From contig CAKUJN010000024.1 of NCBI GenBank assembly GCA_934661735.1, positions 1 to 26,661 on the forward strand: 26,661 nt of DNA, in the 5' to 3' direction. The stretch comes from an uncultured Oscillospiraceae bacterium. GTDB lineage: Bacteria; Bacillota; Clostridia; Oscillospirales; Oscillospiraceae. Made by a program: the position numbers and the translations under genes. Under the pieces are notes generated by a model. It was not told the origin of the DNA. It did not search any database and saw only the letters and a list, made by a program, of their open reading frames with translations. Below are positions 13,578 through 21,974 of the stretch, in pieces (within the stretch, counting starts at the first letter, position 1; every line of letters begins with the position of its first letter).

Positions 13578-15158
13578 ATGCCAAACGAACAAACGGCGCG
13601 TCCGGACGAGGAATATGTCGTCCAGATGAAAGGGATCACCAAGGTGTATCCCAACGGCGTCGCCGCCAACCAGAATGTGGATCTGTTTGTCCGAAAGGGC
13701 GAGATTCACGCGCTGATGGGCGAAAACGGCGCTGGTAAGTCCACACTGATGAAAATGCTGTTCGGATTGGAGCAGCCGACCAGCGGCGAAATCGTCATCA
13801 ACGGCGAGCCGCTGAATCTGACGTCGCCGTCCGTCGCCATCGCGCACGGCATCGGCATGGTGCACCAGCACTTCATGCTGGTTCCCAGTCTGACGGTGGC
13901 AGAGAACATGGTTCTGGGCATGGTTCCGAAAAAGGCCATGTTCATCGATCAGGCAAAGGCCGTCGAAATCACAAGAGAATACGCCGAGCGCTTCAACCTG
14001 CATGTTGAGCCGGAGGCAAAGGTCGCCGACATTCCCGTCGGCATGAAGCAGAAGGTTGAAATCCTCAAGGCGCTGGTCCGCGGCGCGAAGATCCTGATTC
14101 TGGACGAGCCGACGGCCGTTCTGACCACGCAGGAGACGCGCGAGCTGTTCAAGGAGCTCATTCACCTCAAGGAGCAGGGCTATACCATCATCTTCATCTC
14201 TCACAAGCTCAATGAGATCATGGAGATCACCGACCGCCTGACCATCCTGCGCGGCGGCCGCAGCATGGGCGTGTACAACACAAAGGACGTCACCAAGGAG
14301 GAAATCTCCCGCCTGATGGTCGGTCGCGACGTCATTCTGGAGGTCCAGAAGGACAAGGCGCAGCCCACGGATACCGTGCTGCGCGTGCGCAATCTGGAGT
14401 ATGTCAACGAGTGGGGCAAGAAAATGCTCGACAAGGTGTCGTTTGACGTGCGCAAGGGCGAAATCCTCGGCATTGCGGGCGTTGAGGGCAACGGCCAGAA
14501 GGAGCTGGTCGACATGCTGTTCCACTTCAACGAGCCGGACGCCGGCGAGATGAGTGTCTGCGGACAGTCGATCAGCGGCTGTTCCCAGCGCGAGCTGCGC
14601 GAGATGGGCGTGTCGCTGGTTCCCGAGGACCGTATGCTGTTCGGCATTGCGGGCACGGCGACGATTGAGGAAAACCTTATCTCCGACCGCTCGGGCGACA
14701 AGCGCCTGAACAACGGCCCGCTATTCAACATGAAGGCCATCCACGCCGAATCCGAGCAGCTGATCAGGGAATTTACCATCCTCTGCAAGTCCGCGAAGCA
14801 GCAGGTCGGCATGCTCTCCGGCGGCAACATCCAGAAGGTCGTCGTGGCGCGCGAATTCTCCAGCGAGCCGGTCCTGATTCTGGCGGACCAGCCGACGCGC
14901 GGCATCGACGTCGGCGCGACCGAGTTTATCCGCAAGAAGCTGGTTGAGCTTTCGCGCTCGGGCATCGCGGTGCTGCTGGTCTCCGCCGACCTCAACGAGG
15001 TCATGGAGCTTTCCGACAGCCTGATTGTCATGCACAACGGCCGCATTGCCGCCTACTTTGAAGATACCTCCGACCTGTCCGACGAATTCATGGGCGAGTA
15101 CATGCTCGGCCTGAAGCAGCAGGATGAGGCGGAAGTCAGGAGGGTTTGCCATGACTAA
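13578..15158 (+). CDS. Nucleoside ABC transporter ATPase with two ABC domains (NupA/YufO type)
   Basis: A 526-residue fused double ATPase of the ribose/nucleoside importer class. The N-terminal domain has Walker A GENGAGKST (about 48-56), a signature altered to IPVGMKQKVEI, Walker B LILDEPTAVLT and H-loop ISHK. The C-terminal domain has the degenerate Walker A GVEGNGQKEL, a canonical signature LSGGNIQKVVVARE and LILADQPTRGIDVGA. Such asymmetry is normal for this class, including sugar importers RbsA and MglA; the BMP gene upstream and hydrolases downstream point to nucleosides. The ATG at 13578 has AGGAGGG 7 bases upstream. The stop overlaps the first permease by 8 bases. Confidence 0.93.
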   Translation: MPNEQTARPDEEYVVQMKGITKVYPNGVAANQNVDLFVRKGEIHALMGENGAGKSTLMKMLFGLEQPTSGEIVINGEPLNLTSPSVAIAHGIGMVHQHFMLVPSLTVAENMVLGMVPKKAMFIDQAKAVEITREYAERFNLHVEPEAKVADIPVGMKQKVEILKALVRGAKILILDEPTAVLTTQETRELFKELIHLKEQGYTIIFISHKLNEIMEITDRLTILRGGRSMGVYNTKDVTKEEISRLMVGRDVILEVQKDKAQPTDTVLRVRNLEYVNEWGKKMLDKVSFDVRKGEILGIAGVEGNGQKELVDMLFHFNEPDAGEMSVCGQSISGCSQRELREMGVSLVPEDRMLFGIAGTATIEENLISDRSGDKRLNNGPLFNMKAIHAESEQLIREFTILCKSAKQQVGMLSGGNIQKVVVAREFSSEPVLILADQPTRGIDVGATEFIRKKLVELSRSGIAVLLVSADLNEVMELSDSLIVMHNGRIAAYFEDTSDLSDEFMGEYMLGLKQQDEAEVRRVCHD

Positions 15159-16314
15159 GAAAAGACAGGTTGTGTTTTCGCTGGTCCGCGGCGCGCTGGC
15201 CATTTCCATTGCGCTGCTGGTGGCGATGGTGCTGATTTTCATCAGCGCCGACGGCGATACGCTGACGGCCAAGCTTGAGCTGACGGGCAACGCCCTGAAG
15301 CAGCTGCTTATCGGCCCGCTGTTCAAGACCAATTCCTCCGGCGAGATCGGCGCGTTCCAGCTGAAGCGGCTGACCGACGTGCTGGCCTCGATGATTCCGA
15401 CGATTTTCACGGCGCTGGCCGTGTGCGTCATGTTCTCCGCCAATCAGTTCAACCTCGGCGCCGAGGGCGGCTGCATGCTCGGCGGTTTCGCCGGCGGCAT
15501 GATCGCCGTCTATGTGCCCATGGCGGCCGGTCTGCACCCCGTTGTCTGCATCCTGTGCGGCGGCATTGCCGTTGCGGCCATCATGCTGATTCCGGCGCTG
15601 CTGAAAACCAAACTGGACGTCAGCGAAATGGTCTGCTCGCTGATGCTCAACTACATTATCATGTACGTCATCAAGTTCCTGATGAACACGTTCCTTGCCG
15701 ACAAGTCCAAGGGTCAGGTGCAGTCCAGCGAATTCATCGCGACGGCCAAGCTCCCGCAGCTGATTGACAACGGCTCGATGCTGTCCGTGGGCTTCCTCGT
15801 GGCGCTGGCGGCGGTCGTGCTGATGGGCCTGTTCATGTACCGCACCCGCTGGGGCTACTGCATCCGCATGATCGGCATCAATCAGGATTTTGCCATGTAT
15901 TCCGGCATGAACGTCGGCGCAGTCATCGTCCTCAGTCAGGTGCTCGGCGGCTTCCTCGCCGGTATGGGCGGCTCGATTGAGGTGCTTGGACGCTTCTCGT
16001 ATTACAACTGGACCTCGCTGCCGGGGTATGGCTGGACGGGCGTCACCATCGCGATTCTGGCCGGCAACAATCCGCTCTATGTGCCGCTGGCCGCGTTCTT
16101 CATGGCCTATCTCACCAAGGGCTGTGCGCTGATGTCCACCTACGCCGGCGTTCCGGCGCAGCTGATCGACATTGTACAGGGCGTGATTTTCCTGTTCTTC
16201 GCCGCCGATCAGTTCCTTGCGGGCTATCGCCAGAAGCTTGTCGTGCGCACCGCGCAGGAGGAGCTGGCAAAGAAGGCTGCCGCCAATCAGGAAGGAGGCG
16301 CTGTCAATGCTTAA
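15151..16314 (+). CDS. Nucleoside ABC transporter permease 1 (NupB/YufP type)
   Basis: A 387-residue membrane subunit of the BPD_transp_2 permease family that pairs with the next gene to form the channel. Hydrophobic helices are spread through the chain, starting at residues 8-30. Family landmarks are NQFNLGAEGGCMLGGF, in which the N-x-G-x-EG pattern is typical, and GGFLAGMGGSIEVLG. The C-terminal basic tail is likely cytoplasmic. The ATG at 15151 is inside the ATPase stop region (8-base overlap) and has AGGAGGG upstream; an earlier in-frame start would overlap the ATPase more deeply and has no ribosome-binding site. Confidence 0.92.
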   Translation: MTKKRQVVFSLVRGALAISIALLVAMVLIFISADGDTLTAKLELTGNALKQLLIGPLFKTNSSGEIGAFQLKRLTDVLASMIPTIFTALAVCVMFSANQFNLGAEGGCMLGGFAGGMIAVYVPMAAGLHPVVCILCGGIAVAAIMLIPALLKTKLDVSEMVCSLMLNYIIMYVIKFLMNTFLADKSKGQVQSSEFIATAKLPQLIDNGSMLSVGFLVALAAVVLMGLFMYRTRWGYCIRMIGINQDFAMYSGMNVGAVIVLSQVLGGFLAGMGGSIEVLGRFSYYNWTSLPGYGWTGVTIAILAGNNPLYVPLAAFFMAYLTKGCALMSTYAGVPAQLIDIVQGVIFLFFAADQFLAGYRQKLVVRTAQEELAKKAAANQEGGAVNA

Positions 16315-17263
16315 TTTTCTGAAAATGCTTGCAACGCCCGAGTTTTTCTTCTCCATCATCCGCATTTCCGCGCCGATTCTGTTTGCAACGCTCGGTGCAA
16401 TTGTGGTCGGCAAGGCCGGCTTCTGCAACATGGGTCTTGAGGGCCTGATGATGTTTGCGGCGCTGGCCGGCTCGCTGGTGAGCTATTACGCCGGAAGCTG
16501 GGCGTGGGGTCTGCTGGCGGCGCTGGTCGTCGGCACGGGTCTGGCACTGCTGATGGGCTTCTTCGCGTTCAAGCTCCGCACGAATATCACCATGGTCGGC
16601 ATTGCCGTCAACATGATGGGCTCCGGCGGCACGCTGTTCCTCTGCAAGGTCATCACAAATCTGACCGAGGGCAAGGCCATGGCCTCGTCCACGGGCCTGA
16701 TCACCAAGGCGCTGTGCATTCCGGACATTCAGATTCCGCTGCTGAACAAGATTCCGTTCCTTGGTCAGGTCATCTCCGGCCACAGCCTGCTGACCTATCT
16801 GGCGTTTATCCTGTGCTATGTCACGTTTGTGATTCTCTACAAGACCAGCCTTGGCCTGAACATCCGCGCCGTGGGCGAAAATCCCAACGCGGCGTCCTCG
16901 GTCGGCGTTTCGGTTTTGAAGATCAAGTACATCGCCATCGCCTATTCCGGTCTGATGGCCGGCTTTGGCGGCGCGTTCATGTCCATGTCCTATGCGCAGG
17001 GCTGGAGCCTTGACATGGTCGCCGGACGCGGCTTTATCGCGCTGGCGGCGCAGGCCATGGGCAGCGGCGAATGCCTCGGCGGTATGCTCTCCTCGCTGAT
17101 TTTCGGCTTTGCGCAGGCGCTGGGCATCAAGTTCTCTGCCATTGGTCTGGACTCGAACCTCGCTTCGCCGATTCCCTATGCCGTTACCATCATCGGCCTG
17201 CTGATCTTCGCGCTTGCGCGGCGCGGCGGCAGAAAGCATCATACTCTGAAAGCGGCAAAATAA
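16307..17263 (+). CDS. Nucleoside ABC transporter permease 2 (NupC/YufQ type)
   Basis: A 318-residue second permease of the same family. The start region MLNFLKMLATPEFFFSIIRI precedes the hallmark GKAGFCNMGLEGLMMFAALAG, and later landmarks are AVGENPNAASSVGVSV and YSGLMAGFGGAFMSM. The ATG at 16307 has AAGGAGG upstream and again overlaps the preceding stop by 8 bases, the same arrangement as at the previous junction. A frame extension to 16217 is only overlap with permease 1. With the binding protein, ATPase and permease 1, this completes a four-component nucleoside importer. Confidence 0.92.
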   Translation: MLNFLKMLATPEFFFSIIRISAPILFATLGAIVVGKAGFCNMGLEGLMMFAALAGSLVSYYAGSWAWGLLAALVVGTGLALLMGFFAFKLRTNITMVGIAVNMMGSGGTLFLCKVITNLTEGKAMASSTGLITKALCIPDIQIPLLNKIPFLGQVISGHSLLTYLAFILCYVTFVILYKTSLGLNIRAVGENPNAASSVGVSVLKIKYIAIAYSGLMAGFGGAFMSMSYAQGWSLDMVAGRGFIALAAQAMGSGECLGGMLSSLIFGFAQALGIKFSAIGLDSNLASPIPYAVTIIGLLIFALARRGGRKHHTLKAAK

Positions 17264-17275
17264 AAAACCACCCGT

Positions 17276-17299
17276 CACGCCGCCCATGTGGGCGGCGTG
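17276..17299 (+). other. Intercistronic GC hairpin between permease 2 and the first nucleoside hydrolase
   Basis: CACGCCGCCC (17276-17285) pairs perfectly with GGGCGGCGTG (17290-17299) around ATGT. No U-run follows on the plus strand, so it is more likely an RNA-stabilising or processing hairpin than a terminator. It ends about ten bases before the ribosome-binding site of the next gene. Confidence 0.55.
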
Positions 17300-17318
17300 C
17301 GGCGTATCCGGAGGATTT

Positions 17319-18272
17319 ATGGATATGGAGCTTCACAAAATCCCTGTTATTCTTGACGGCGACCCTGGCCACGACGACGCCATTGCCTGGACGCTCGCCA
17401 ATGCAAGTCCCATGCTGGACATCCGCGCGGTCACATCCTGCTGCGGAAACCAGACAATTGAAAAAACCACCTATAACGCCATGCGCGTATGTACGCTGAT
17501 CGGTCTGCGCGTGCCGGTCGGCCGCGGCCGGCCGCGCCCGCTGCTGGCCGAGCCGATGAACGCGCCGTCCGTACACGGGGAATCCGGCCTTGACGGCCCC
17601 GCGCTGCCGGAGCCGGCGTTCGCGCCAGGCTCGCTCAACGCGGTTGAACTGATGGCAAAGGTACTGCGCGAGTCCGACGAGCCGGTCACGATTGTTGCGA
17701 CCGGCCCAGAGACAAATGTCGCGGCGCTTCTGCTGGCGCACCCCGAGCTGAAAAGCAAAATCGCCCGCATCAGCCTGATGGGCGGCGGCATTGCCTACGG
17801 CAACTGGACGCCGGCGGCGGAGTTCAACATTCTGGTCGACCCCGAGGCGGCAAAGATCGTCTTTGAAAGCGGGATTCCGATTCTGATGGCGGGCCTTGAC
17901 GTGACGGAAAAGGCGCTGATTCTGCCGGAGGATTTCAAACGCATTGCCGCGATTGGAAATCCCGTGGCGGATATCGTTGCAAAATGGCTGGAGTTCTTCT
18001 ATATCTTCCACAAGAGCATCGGCTATGACGGCGCGCCGATGCACGACCCGTGCGCGGTCATGGCGCTGATTCATCCCGAAATTTTTGAAATCCGGCCGAT
18101 GTACGTCCAGATAGAGACCGAGGGCGAGCTGTGCAGGGGCACGACCGTCGGCGACTGGTTCGGCACGACCGGCCATGCGCCGAACGCCGAGTGCATTCTG
18201 GGCGTTGACCGCGAGCGCTTCGCCGACCTGCTGGTCGAGGCCATGAAATACTATGGGGAGGGGCAGAAATGA
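17319..18272 (+). CDS. Nucleoside hydrolase (IunH family), first of a tandem pair
   Basis: A 317-residue cytoplasmic enzyme that cleaves the N-glycosidic bond of ribonucleosides to free base and ribose. The calcium- and ribose-binding signature DGDPGHDD is at residues 13-20. Further family elements are VTSCCGNQTIEKTTYNA, TGPETNVA, LMGGGIAYGNWTPAAEFN, the conserved VDPEAAKIV, and the C-terminal active-site MHDPCAV. Length (usually about 310-325) fits. GGAGG is 4 bases from the ATG at 17319 and 10 bases from another at 17325, so either could be used. The gene follows the importer directly and overlaps its paralogue by 4 bases. Base preference is not readable from sequence. Confidence 0.92.
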   Translation: MDMELHKIPVILDGDPGHDDAIAWTLANASPMLDIRAVTSCCGNQTIEKTTYNAMRVCTLIGLRVPVGRGRPRPLLAEPMNAPSVHGESGLDGPALPEPAFAPGSLNAVELMAKVLRESDEPVTIVATGPETNVAALLLAHPELKSKIARISLMGGGIAYGNWTPAAEFNILVDPEAAKIVFESGIPILMAGLDVTEKALILPEDFKRIAAIGNPVADIVAKWLEFFYIFHKSIGYDGAPMHDPCAVMALIHPEIFEIRPMYVQIETEGELCRGTTVGDWFGTTGHAPNAECILGVDRERFADLLVEAMKYYGEGQK

Positions 18273-19198
18273 ACCGTTATCCTGTCTGGATTGACTGTGA
18301 CGTCGGCGTGGACGACGCCGTGGCCATTATGGCGGCGCATGCGCTGGAGCAGCTTGAAATCGTCGGCATCTCCGCCGTGTGCGGCAACAACACGCTGGAA
18401 AACACCTATCGCAACGCGCGGCGCGTGAACGCGCTGATCGGCGGGAATTACCCGATTTACCGCGGCGCGGACAAGCCGCTGATGCGCGAGCTGCACATCA
18501 GCACCATGTTCCACGGCGAAAACGGCCTTGGCGATGTGGAGCTGCCCGACCCGAACGACCGCCAGTCCGACACGCCCGCATGGGATGCGCTCTATGCGGC
18601 GGCGAAGGCCGCCGGCGGAGAGCTGCGCCTGATTGCCATCGGTCCGCTGACGAATATCGCCATCGCATTTGCAAAGCATCCCGATCTGGCAGAGCTGCTG
18701 CACACGATTCTGATCATGGGCGGTTCGGCCTCGGTGGGGAACGTCACGCCTGCGGCCGAGTTCAATATCTATGACGACCCAGAGGCGGCGAAAATGGTCT
18801 TTGACAGCGGCGTGCCGGTTGTGATGTGCGGCCTTGACGTGACGCTCAAGGCGGTCATGACGCCCGCAGACTGGGATGCGCTGGCCGCGACGGGCCGCCC
18901 CTGCGGAAAATTTGTCCGCGACTGCCTGCAAAAGCCGTGGCAGACGCTTGAGAAGATGGGCTTTGCAGGCGTGCCGATGCACGACTCGTGCCCCGTGTTG
19001 TATCTGGCGCATCCCGAGCTGTTCCGCGGCGAGGAGGCCGGCGTGCAGGTGGAGACAAAGGGAACCGTCACGCTGGGCAAAACCGTCACCGACCTCTACA
19101 GCGACAAGCAGTTTGACAAAAAGAACGCCACGGTCGTGCTGGATGTGGACCGAGACGCGTTTATCCGGATCCTGACGGACTGCATCCGCTCGATTTGA
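18269..19198 (+). CDS. Nucleoside hydrolase (IunH family), second of a tandem pair
   Basis: A 309-residue paralogue of the gene before it, begun in an ATGA overlap so the two are coupled. The signature is DCDVGVDD (residues 9-16): all metal aspartates of DxDxGxDD are kept, but the usual Pro is Val and the residue after Gly is Val instead of His. Downstream elements agree with the family: ISAVCGNNTLENTYRNA, IGPLTNIA, MGGSASVGNVTPAAEFN, DDPEAAKMV and VPMHDSCPV. The pair is clearly diverged rather than a recent copy, which suggests different nucleoside preferences. Catalysis is expected to be intact. Confidence 0.92.
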   Translation: MNRYPVWIDCDVGVDDAVAIMAAHALEQLEIVGISAVCGNNTLENTYRNARRVNALIGGNYPIYRGADKPLMRELHISTMFHGENGLGDVELPDPNDRQSDTPAWDALYAAAKAAGGELRLIAIGPLTNIAIAFAKHPDLAELLHTILIMGGSASVGNVTPAAEFNIYDDPEAAKMVFDSGVPVVMCGLDVTLKAVMTPADWDALAATGRPCGKFVRDCLQKPWQTLEKMGFAGVPMHDSCPVLYLAHPELFRGEEAGVQVETKGTVTLGKTVTDLYSDKQFDKKNATVVLDVDRDAFIRILTDCIRSI

Positions 19199-19202
19199 CG
19201 CC

Positions 19203-19637
19203 ATGCAGACCATCTGGGAATTGACGCCCGAGGGCGTCAGCGTCGGATATGAGCCGAAAGTTGTCCGCATCCGCACCGATGAGGCGCTGATGGACTATCT
19301 GGCGCAGCCTGGCAACGGCTCCGCGGCGCTGGCGCGGCGGGCACTGACGCGCTCACATGAGCTGATGGGTGTGCCGCTGGCCATTTCCGAGGAGTCCATC
19401 TCCGTGGAGATTCTGATGCACGCGTATCTGGACGCCGCCGCCCACGCGGGCGAGCGTCTGGCAGAGCATCTGCCGCGGCGGCTGGGCGCGCAGCTGACGC
19501 GCAAGGCCCGTGCACTGGCGGGCCACACGGTCGTCATCGACATCGGCGAGGCGAGCGTGGACACAAACCGCCGCTTTTTCGACCGGCTCGTACCATACCG
19601 GCACACACTGTATGCCGTGCTGGGCCGGCGCGCGTGA
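19203..19637 (+). CDS. Unrecognised 144-residue protein in the nucleoside operon
   Basis: I do not recognise this protein. The ATG is only 4 bases after the hydrolase stop with no clear ribosome-binding site, so translation is probably by coupling. Codon third positions are rich in G and C as in its neighbours, which supports a real gene. It is predicted soluble, with a short beta-rich start (WELTPEGVSVGYEPKVVRIR), a long helical Ala/Leu/Arg-rich middle, and a conserved-looking closing segment HTVVIDIGEASVDTNRRFFD. There are no cysteines, membrane helices or signal peptide. Context, between nucleoside hydrolases and an RNA methyltransferase, suggests a role in nucleoside or RNA metabolism but gives no function. 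Confidence 0.75.
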   Translation: MQTIWELTPEGVSVGYEPKVVRIRTDEALMDYLAQPGNGSAALARRALTRSHELMGVPLAISEESISVEILMHAYLDAAAHAGERLAEHLPRRLGAQLTRKARALAGHTVVIDIGEASVDTNRRFFDRLVPYRHTLYAVLGRRA

Positions 19638-19652
19638 GACAAAGGAGCTTCT

Positions 19653-20483
19653 ATGCCGCAGATTATTGAAATTGCCGATCTGTCCGCGCCGGAGCTGGAC
19701 ATGTACGCGCGTCTGACCGAGGCGCAGCTCCGCAGCCGGCTGGAGCCGGAAAAGGGCGTATTTATCGCCGAAAGCCCCAAGGTTATTGTCCGCGCGCTGG
19801 ACGCGGGATACATCCCCGTTTCATTTCTGATGGAGCGGCGGCATATCGAGGGACAGGCCGCAGAGCTGATTGCGCGCTGCGGCGTACCGGTCTACACGGC
19901 CGGGCGCGAGGTGCTCGCGCAGCTGACGGGCTACGCGCTCACGCGTGGAATTCTGTGCGCGATGCGCCGCCCGAGGCTTCCGGAGGCAGAGGTGCTCTGC
20001 ACCGGCGCGCGGCGCGTGGCGGTGCTGGAAAATATCGTGGACAGCACGAATATCGGCGCGATTTTCCGCTCTGCGGCGGCGCTTGGAATCGATGCGGTGC
20101 TTCTGACGCCGTCGTGCTCCGATCCGCTGAACCGCCGCGCCGTGCGTGTGAGCATGGGCACGGTTTTTCAGGTGCCGTGGACCTATCTGGGCGATTCGCC
20201 CGACGACTGGCCGGAGGCGGGGCTTGCCTGCCTGCACGGGATGGGATTCGCGACGGCAGCTATGGCGCTTTGCGACGACTCGGTCCGCATCGACGACGAG
20301 GCCCTCGCACGCGAGGAGCGGCTTGCCATCGTGCTTGGCACCGAGGGCGACGGCCTGTCGCCGCAAACCATTGCGCAGTGCGGCTATACCGTCCGCATCC
20401 CGATGCTGCACGGCGTGGACTCGCTGAATGTGGCGGCAGCCGGCGCGGTCGCCTTCTGGGAGCTGTGCGGAAAGGGATTGTAA
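19653..20483 (+). CDS. SpoU/TrmH-family RNA 2'-O-methyltransferase
   Basis: A 276-residue SPOUT-fold enzyme that methylates ribose 2'-OH in tRNA or rRNA using S-adenosylmethionine. The N-terminal substrate-binding part (about 1-100) includes EKGVFIAESPKVIVRALDAG. The catalytic knot carries the three SpoU motifs: NIGAIFRSAAALGIDAVLL, LGTEGDGLS and IPMLHGVDSLNVAAAGAVAF. AAGGAG is 5 bases before the ATG at 19653. It is the last gene of the operon and is followed by a strong terminator. The RNA target cannot be told from sequence; RlmB, TrmH and TsnR-like proteins share these motifs. Confidence 0.9.
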   Translation: MPQIIEIADLSAPELDMYARLTEAQLRSRLEPEKGVFIAESPKVIVRALDAGYIPVSFLMERRHIEGQAAELIARCGVPVYTAGREVLAQLTGYALTRGILCAMRRPRLPEAEVLCTGARRVAVLENIVDSTNIGAIFRSAAALGIDAVLLTPSCSDPLNRRAVRVSMGTVFQVPWTYLGDSPDDWPEAGLACLHGMGFATAAMALCDDSVRIDDEALAREERLAIVLGTEGDGLSPQTIAQCGYTVRIPMLHGVDSLNVAAAGAVAFWELCGKGL

Positions 20484-20487
20484 AAAA

Positions 20488-20513
20488 GAGAGCGCAGGCG
20501 CGCTCTCCTTTTT
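20488..20513 (+). terminator. Terminator of the nucleoside operon
   Basis: GAGAGCGC (20488-20495) pairs with GCGCTCTC (20500-20507) around AGGC, then CTTTTT. A-rich sequence before the stem can extend the pairing. It starts four bases after the methyltransferase stop. Confidence 0.9.
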
Positions 20514-20660
20514 GTACGGACGCAGAGGGGGCGGACGATTCTGTCCACCCTGTTTGTTTTTCACACACGTCTGTAGGGGGCGATATCCACGTCGGCCTAC
20601 CCGCCGAGCGTTCCGGAAATGAGCGGTCCAACGATATTGAGCCACGCTTTGCGTACAAGA
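20514..20660. repeat. Decayed intergenic repeat related to the centre of the 8633-9288 element
   Basis: The stretch holds a degenerate GGGGGCGGAC...GTCCACCC stem, a second partial unit GTAGGGGGCGATATCC, and TTCCGGAAATGAGC (20611-20624), which is identical to 9035-9048. The order, palindrome then TTCCGGAAATGAGC, is the same as in the other locus. No gene is present. Confidence 0.5.
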
Positions 20661-20662
20661 AA

Positions 20663-20690
20663 AACCGGCCGCCCGTGTGGGCGGCCGGTT
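20663..20690 (-). terminator. Terminator of the ion-transporter gene
   Basis: AACCGGCCGCCC (20663-20674) pairs perfectly with 20679-20690 around GTGT. On the minus strand it is followed by TTTTTCTT, a good U-tract, and lies 15 bases past the stop of the minus-strand gene. Confidence 0.88.
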
Positions 20691-20705
20691 CTGCGTATTT
20701 TTCGT

Positions 20706-21974
20706 TTATGCCCAGACGAACCAGCAGAACAGGTAGCCGACCAGAACCGCGATCAGCGTGAACGGCACGCCGATGCGCAGGAATTCCGACGTCTTGACCT
20801 CATAGCCGGATTTGCGCAGGATGCCGATGGCGGCGATGTTGGCCGAGGCGCCGATCGGCGTGAGATTGCCGCCCAGTGTTGCGCCGACCAGCAGGCCGAA
20901 GTACAGCACATACGGCGTGCAGCCCATCATGGCGGCGATGCCCTGCACGACGGGAAGCATTGTGGCAACATACGGGATATTGTCGATGAACGCGGAGAAA
21001 ACGACCGACGCCCAGACGATCAGCGTGTACATCAGGAACAGGTTGTCGCCGCCGAGACGGACGAACATCGAGCTGATGTCGTTGATAATGCCGTTATAGG
21101 TCAGCGTGCCGATGACGACGAACAGACCCGCCAGCAGCAGAAGCGTTTCATAGTCGATATCCTTGAACGCGCCGGTAACGGGTGCAAAGGATTTATTGCG
21201 GATAAGCGTATAGACAAGGCCGATGATGAACACACCCATGCAGATCAGACCGTTGGTCAGTTCTGGACGGTTGGGGATAAACGAGGCCGCAATCAGCAGG
21301 ATAACAGTCGCCAGCAGCAGAACGGACGGAACATAGTCCGTGACCTTTGTCGGCTCGCCCGCGTCGACCGGCTCGCGGTCCTTGCGGAAAAAGCACATGA
21401 TAACGGGAACCGTCGCCAGTGCGCCCAGCTCGACCGCCCAGAAAATGCTGAATTTGCCGTCCATGAAGATAAAGTCCAGGAAGTCCATCTCCGCGTAGCC
21501 GCCGAGCATGATGGACGTCGTGTCGCCGACCAGCGTGGCCGCGCCCTGAAGATTGGAGGAAACGGCAATGCAGATCAGCAACGCCACGGGACTGGTGCCA
21601 AGGCGCGTTGCAATGGCCAGCGCGACCGGCGCGACCATCAGGACCGTCGCCACGTTATCGACAAACGCGGAAATCACGCCCGCGAACACGGACAGCGCGA
21701 CGGCAACCCACATGACGTTCGGGGTTCTTTTCAGCAGCAGATCCGCCATGCGCTCGGGCATTTTGGACGTGATGAACAGCGAGACCGTACCCATGGTGCC
21801 GGCCAGCATCATCAGGATGTTCCAGTTGATTTCGCCCAGCGCCGCGTTGACGGGCATCGCGCCGGAGACGACCATGATCAGCGCCGAGGCCAGCGCGACC
21901 AGATACCGCCACTTTGGCAGCGCGATCATCAGGACATATGTTGCGGCGAACAACAGGATGACAAACAGCTTCAT
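20706..21974 (-). CDS. ArsB/NhaD/SLC13-superfamily ion transporter
   Basis: A 422-residue integral membrane protein with roughly eleven hydrophobic segments, of the ion-transporter superfamily that includes ArsB, CitM and DASS carriers. Two related hairpin motifs mark the inverted halves: SAFVDNVATVLMVAP (about residue 102) and SAFIDNIPYVATMLP (about residue 325). Each is followed by a Gly/Asn-rich segment, NLQGAATLVGDTTSIML and LGGNLTPIGASANIAAIG respectively. Length fits the family. AAGGAG is 6 bases before the ATG at 21974. It is a single-gene unit with its own terminator. No arsenic-resistance, sodium-antiporter or citrate genes lie nearby, so the ion remains unknown. Confidence 0.85.
   Translation of the reverse strand: MKLFVILLFAATYVLMIALPKWRYLVALASALIMVVSGAMPVNAALGEINWNILMMLAGTMGTVSLFITSKMPERMADLLLKRTPNVMWVAVALSVFAGVISAFVDNVATVLMVAPVALAIATRLGTSPVALLICIAVSSNLQGAATLVGDTTSIMLGGYAEMDFLDFIFMDGKFSIFWAVELGALATVPVIMCFFRKDREPVDAGEPTKVTDYVPSVLLLATVILLIAASFIPNRPELTNGLICMGVFIIGLVYTLIRNKSFAPVTGAFKDIDYETLLLLAGLFVVIGTLTYNGIINDISSMFVRLGGDNLFLMYTLIVWASVVFSAFIDNIPYVATMLPVVQGIAAMMGCTPYVLYFGLLVGATLGGNLTPIGASANIAAIGILRKSGYEVKTSEFLRIGVPFTLIAVLVGYLFCWFVWA

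Noticed and set aside
12072..14525. Open frame of 817 codons on the minus strand
   Set aside because: It runs antisense through the BMP gene, the intercistronic terminator and half of the ATPase; its composition (many Asp, Val, Gly, His) is typical of mirrored coding sequence.
15136..17287. Minus-strand open frames opposite the two permeases
   Set aside because: Shadow frames of well-supported membrane proteins, rich in His, Arg and Glu, with no start signals.
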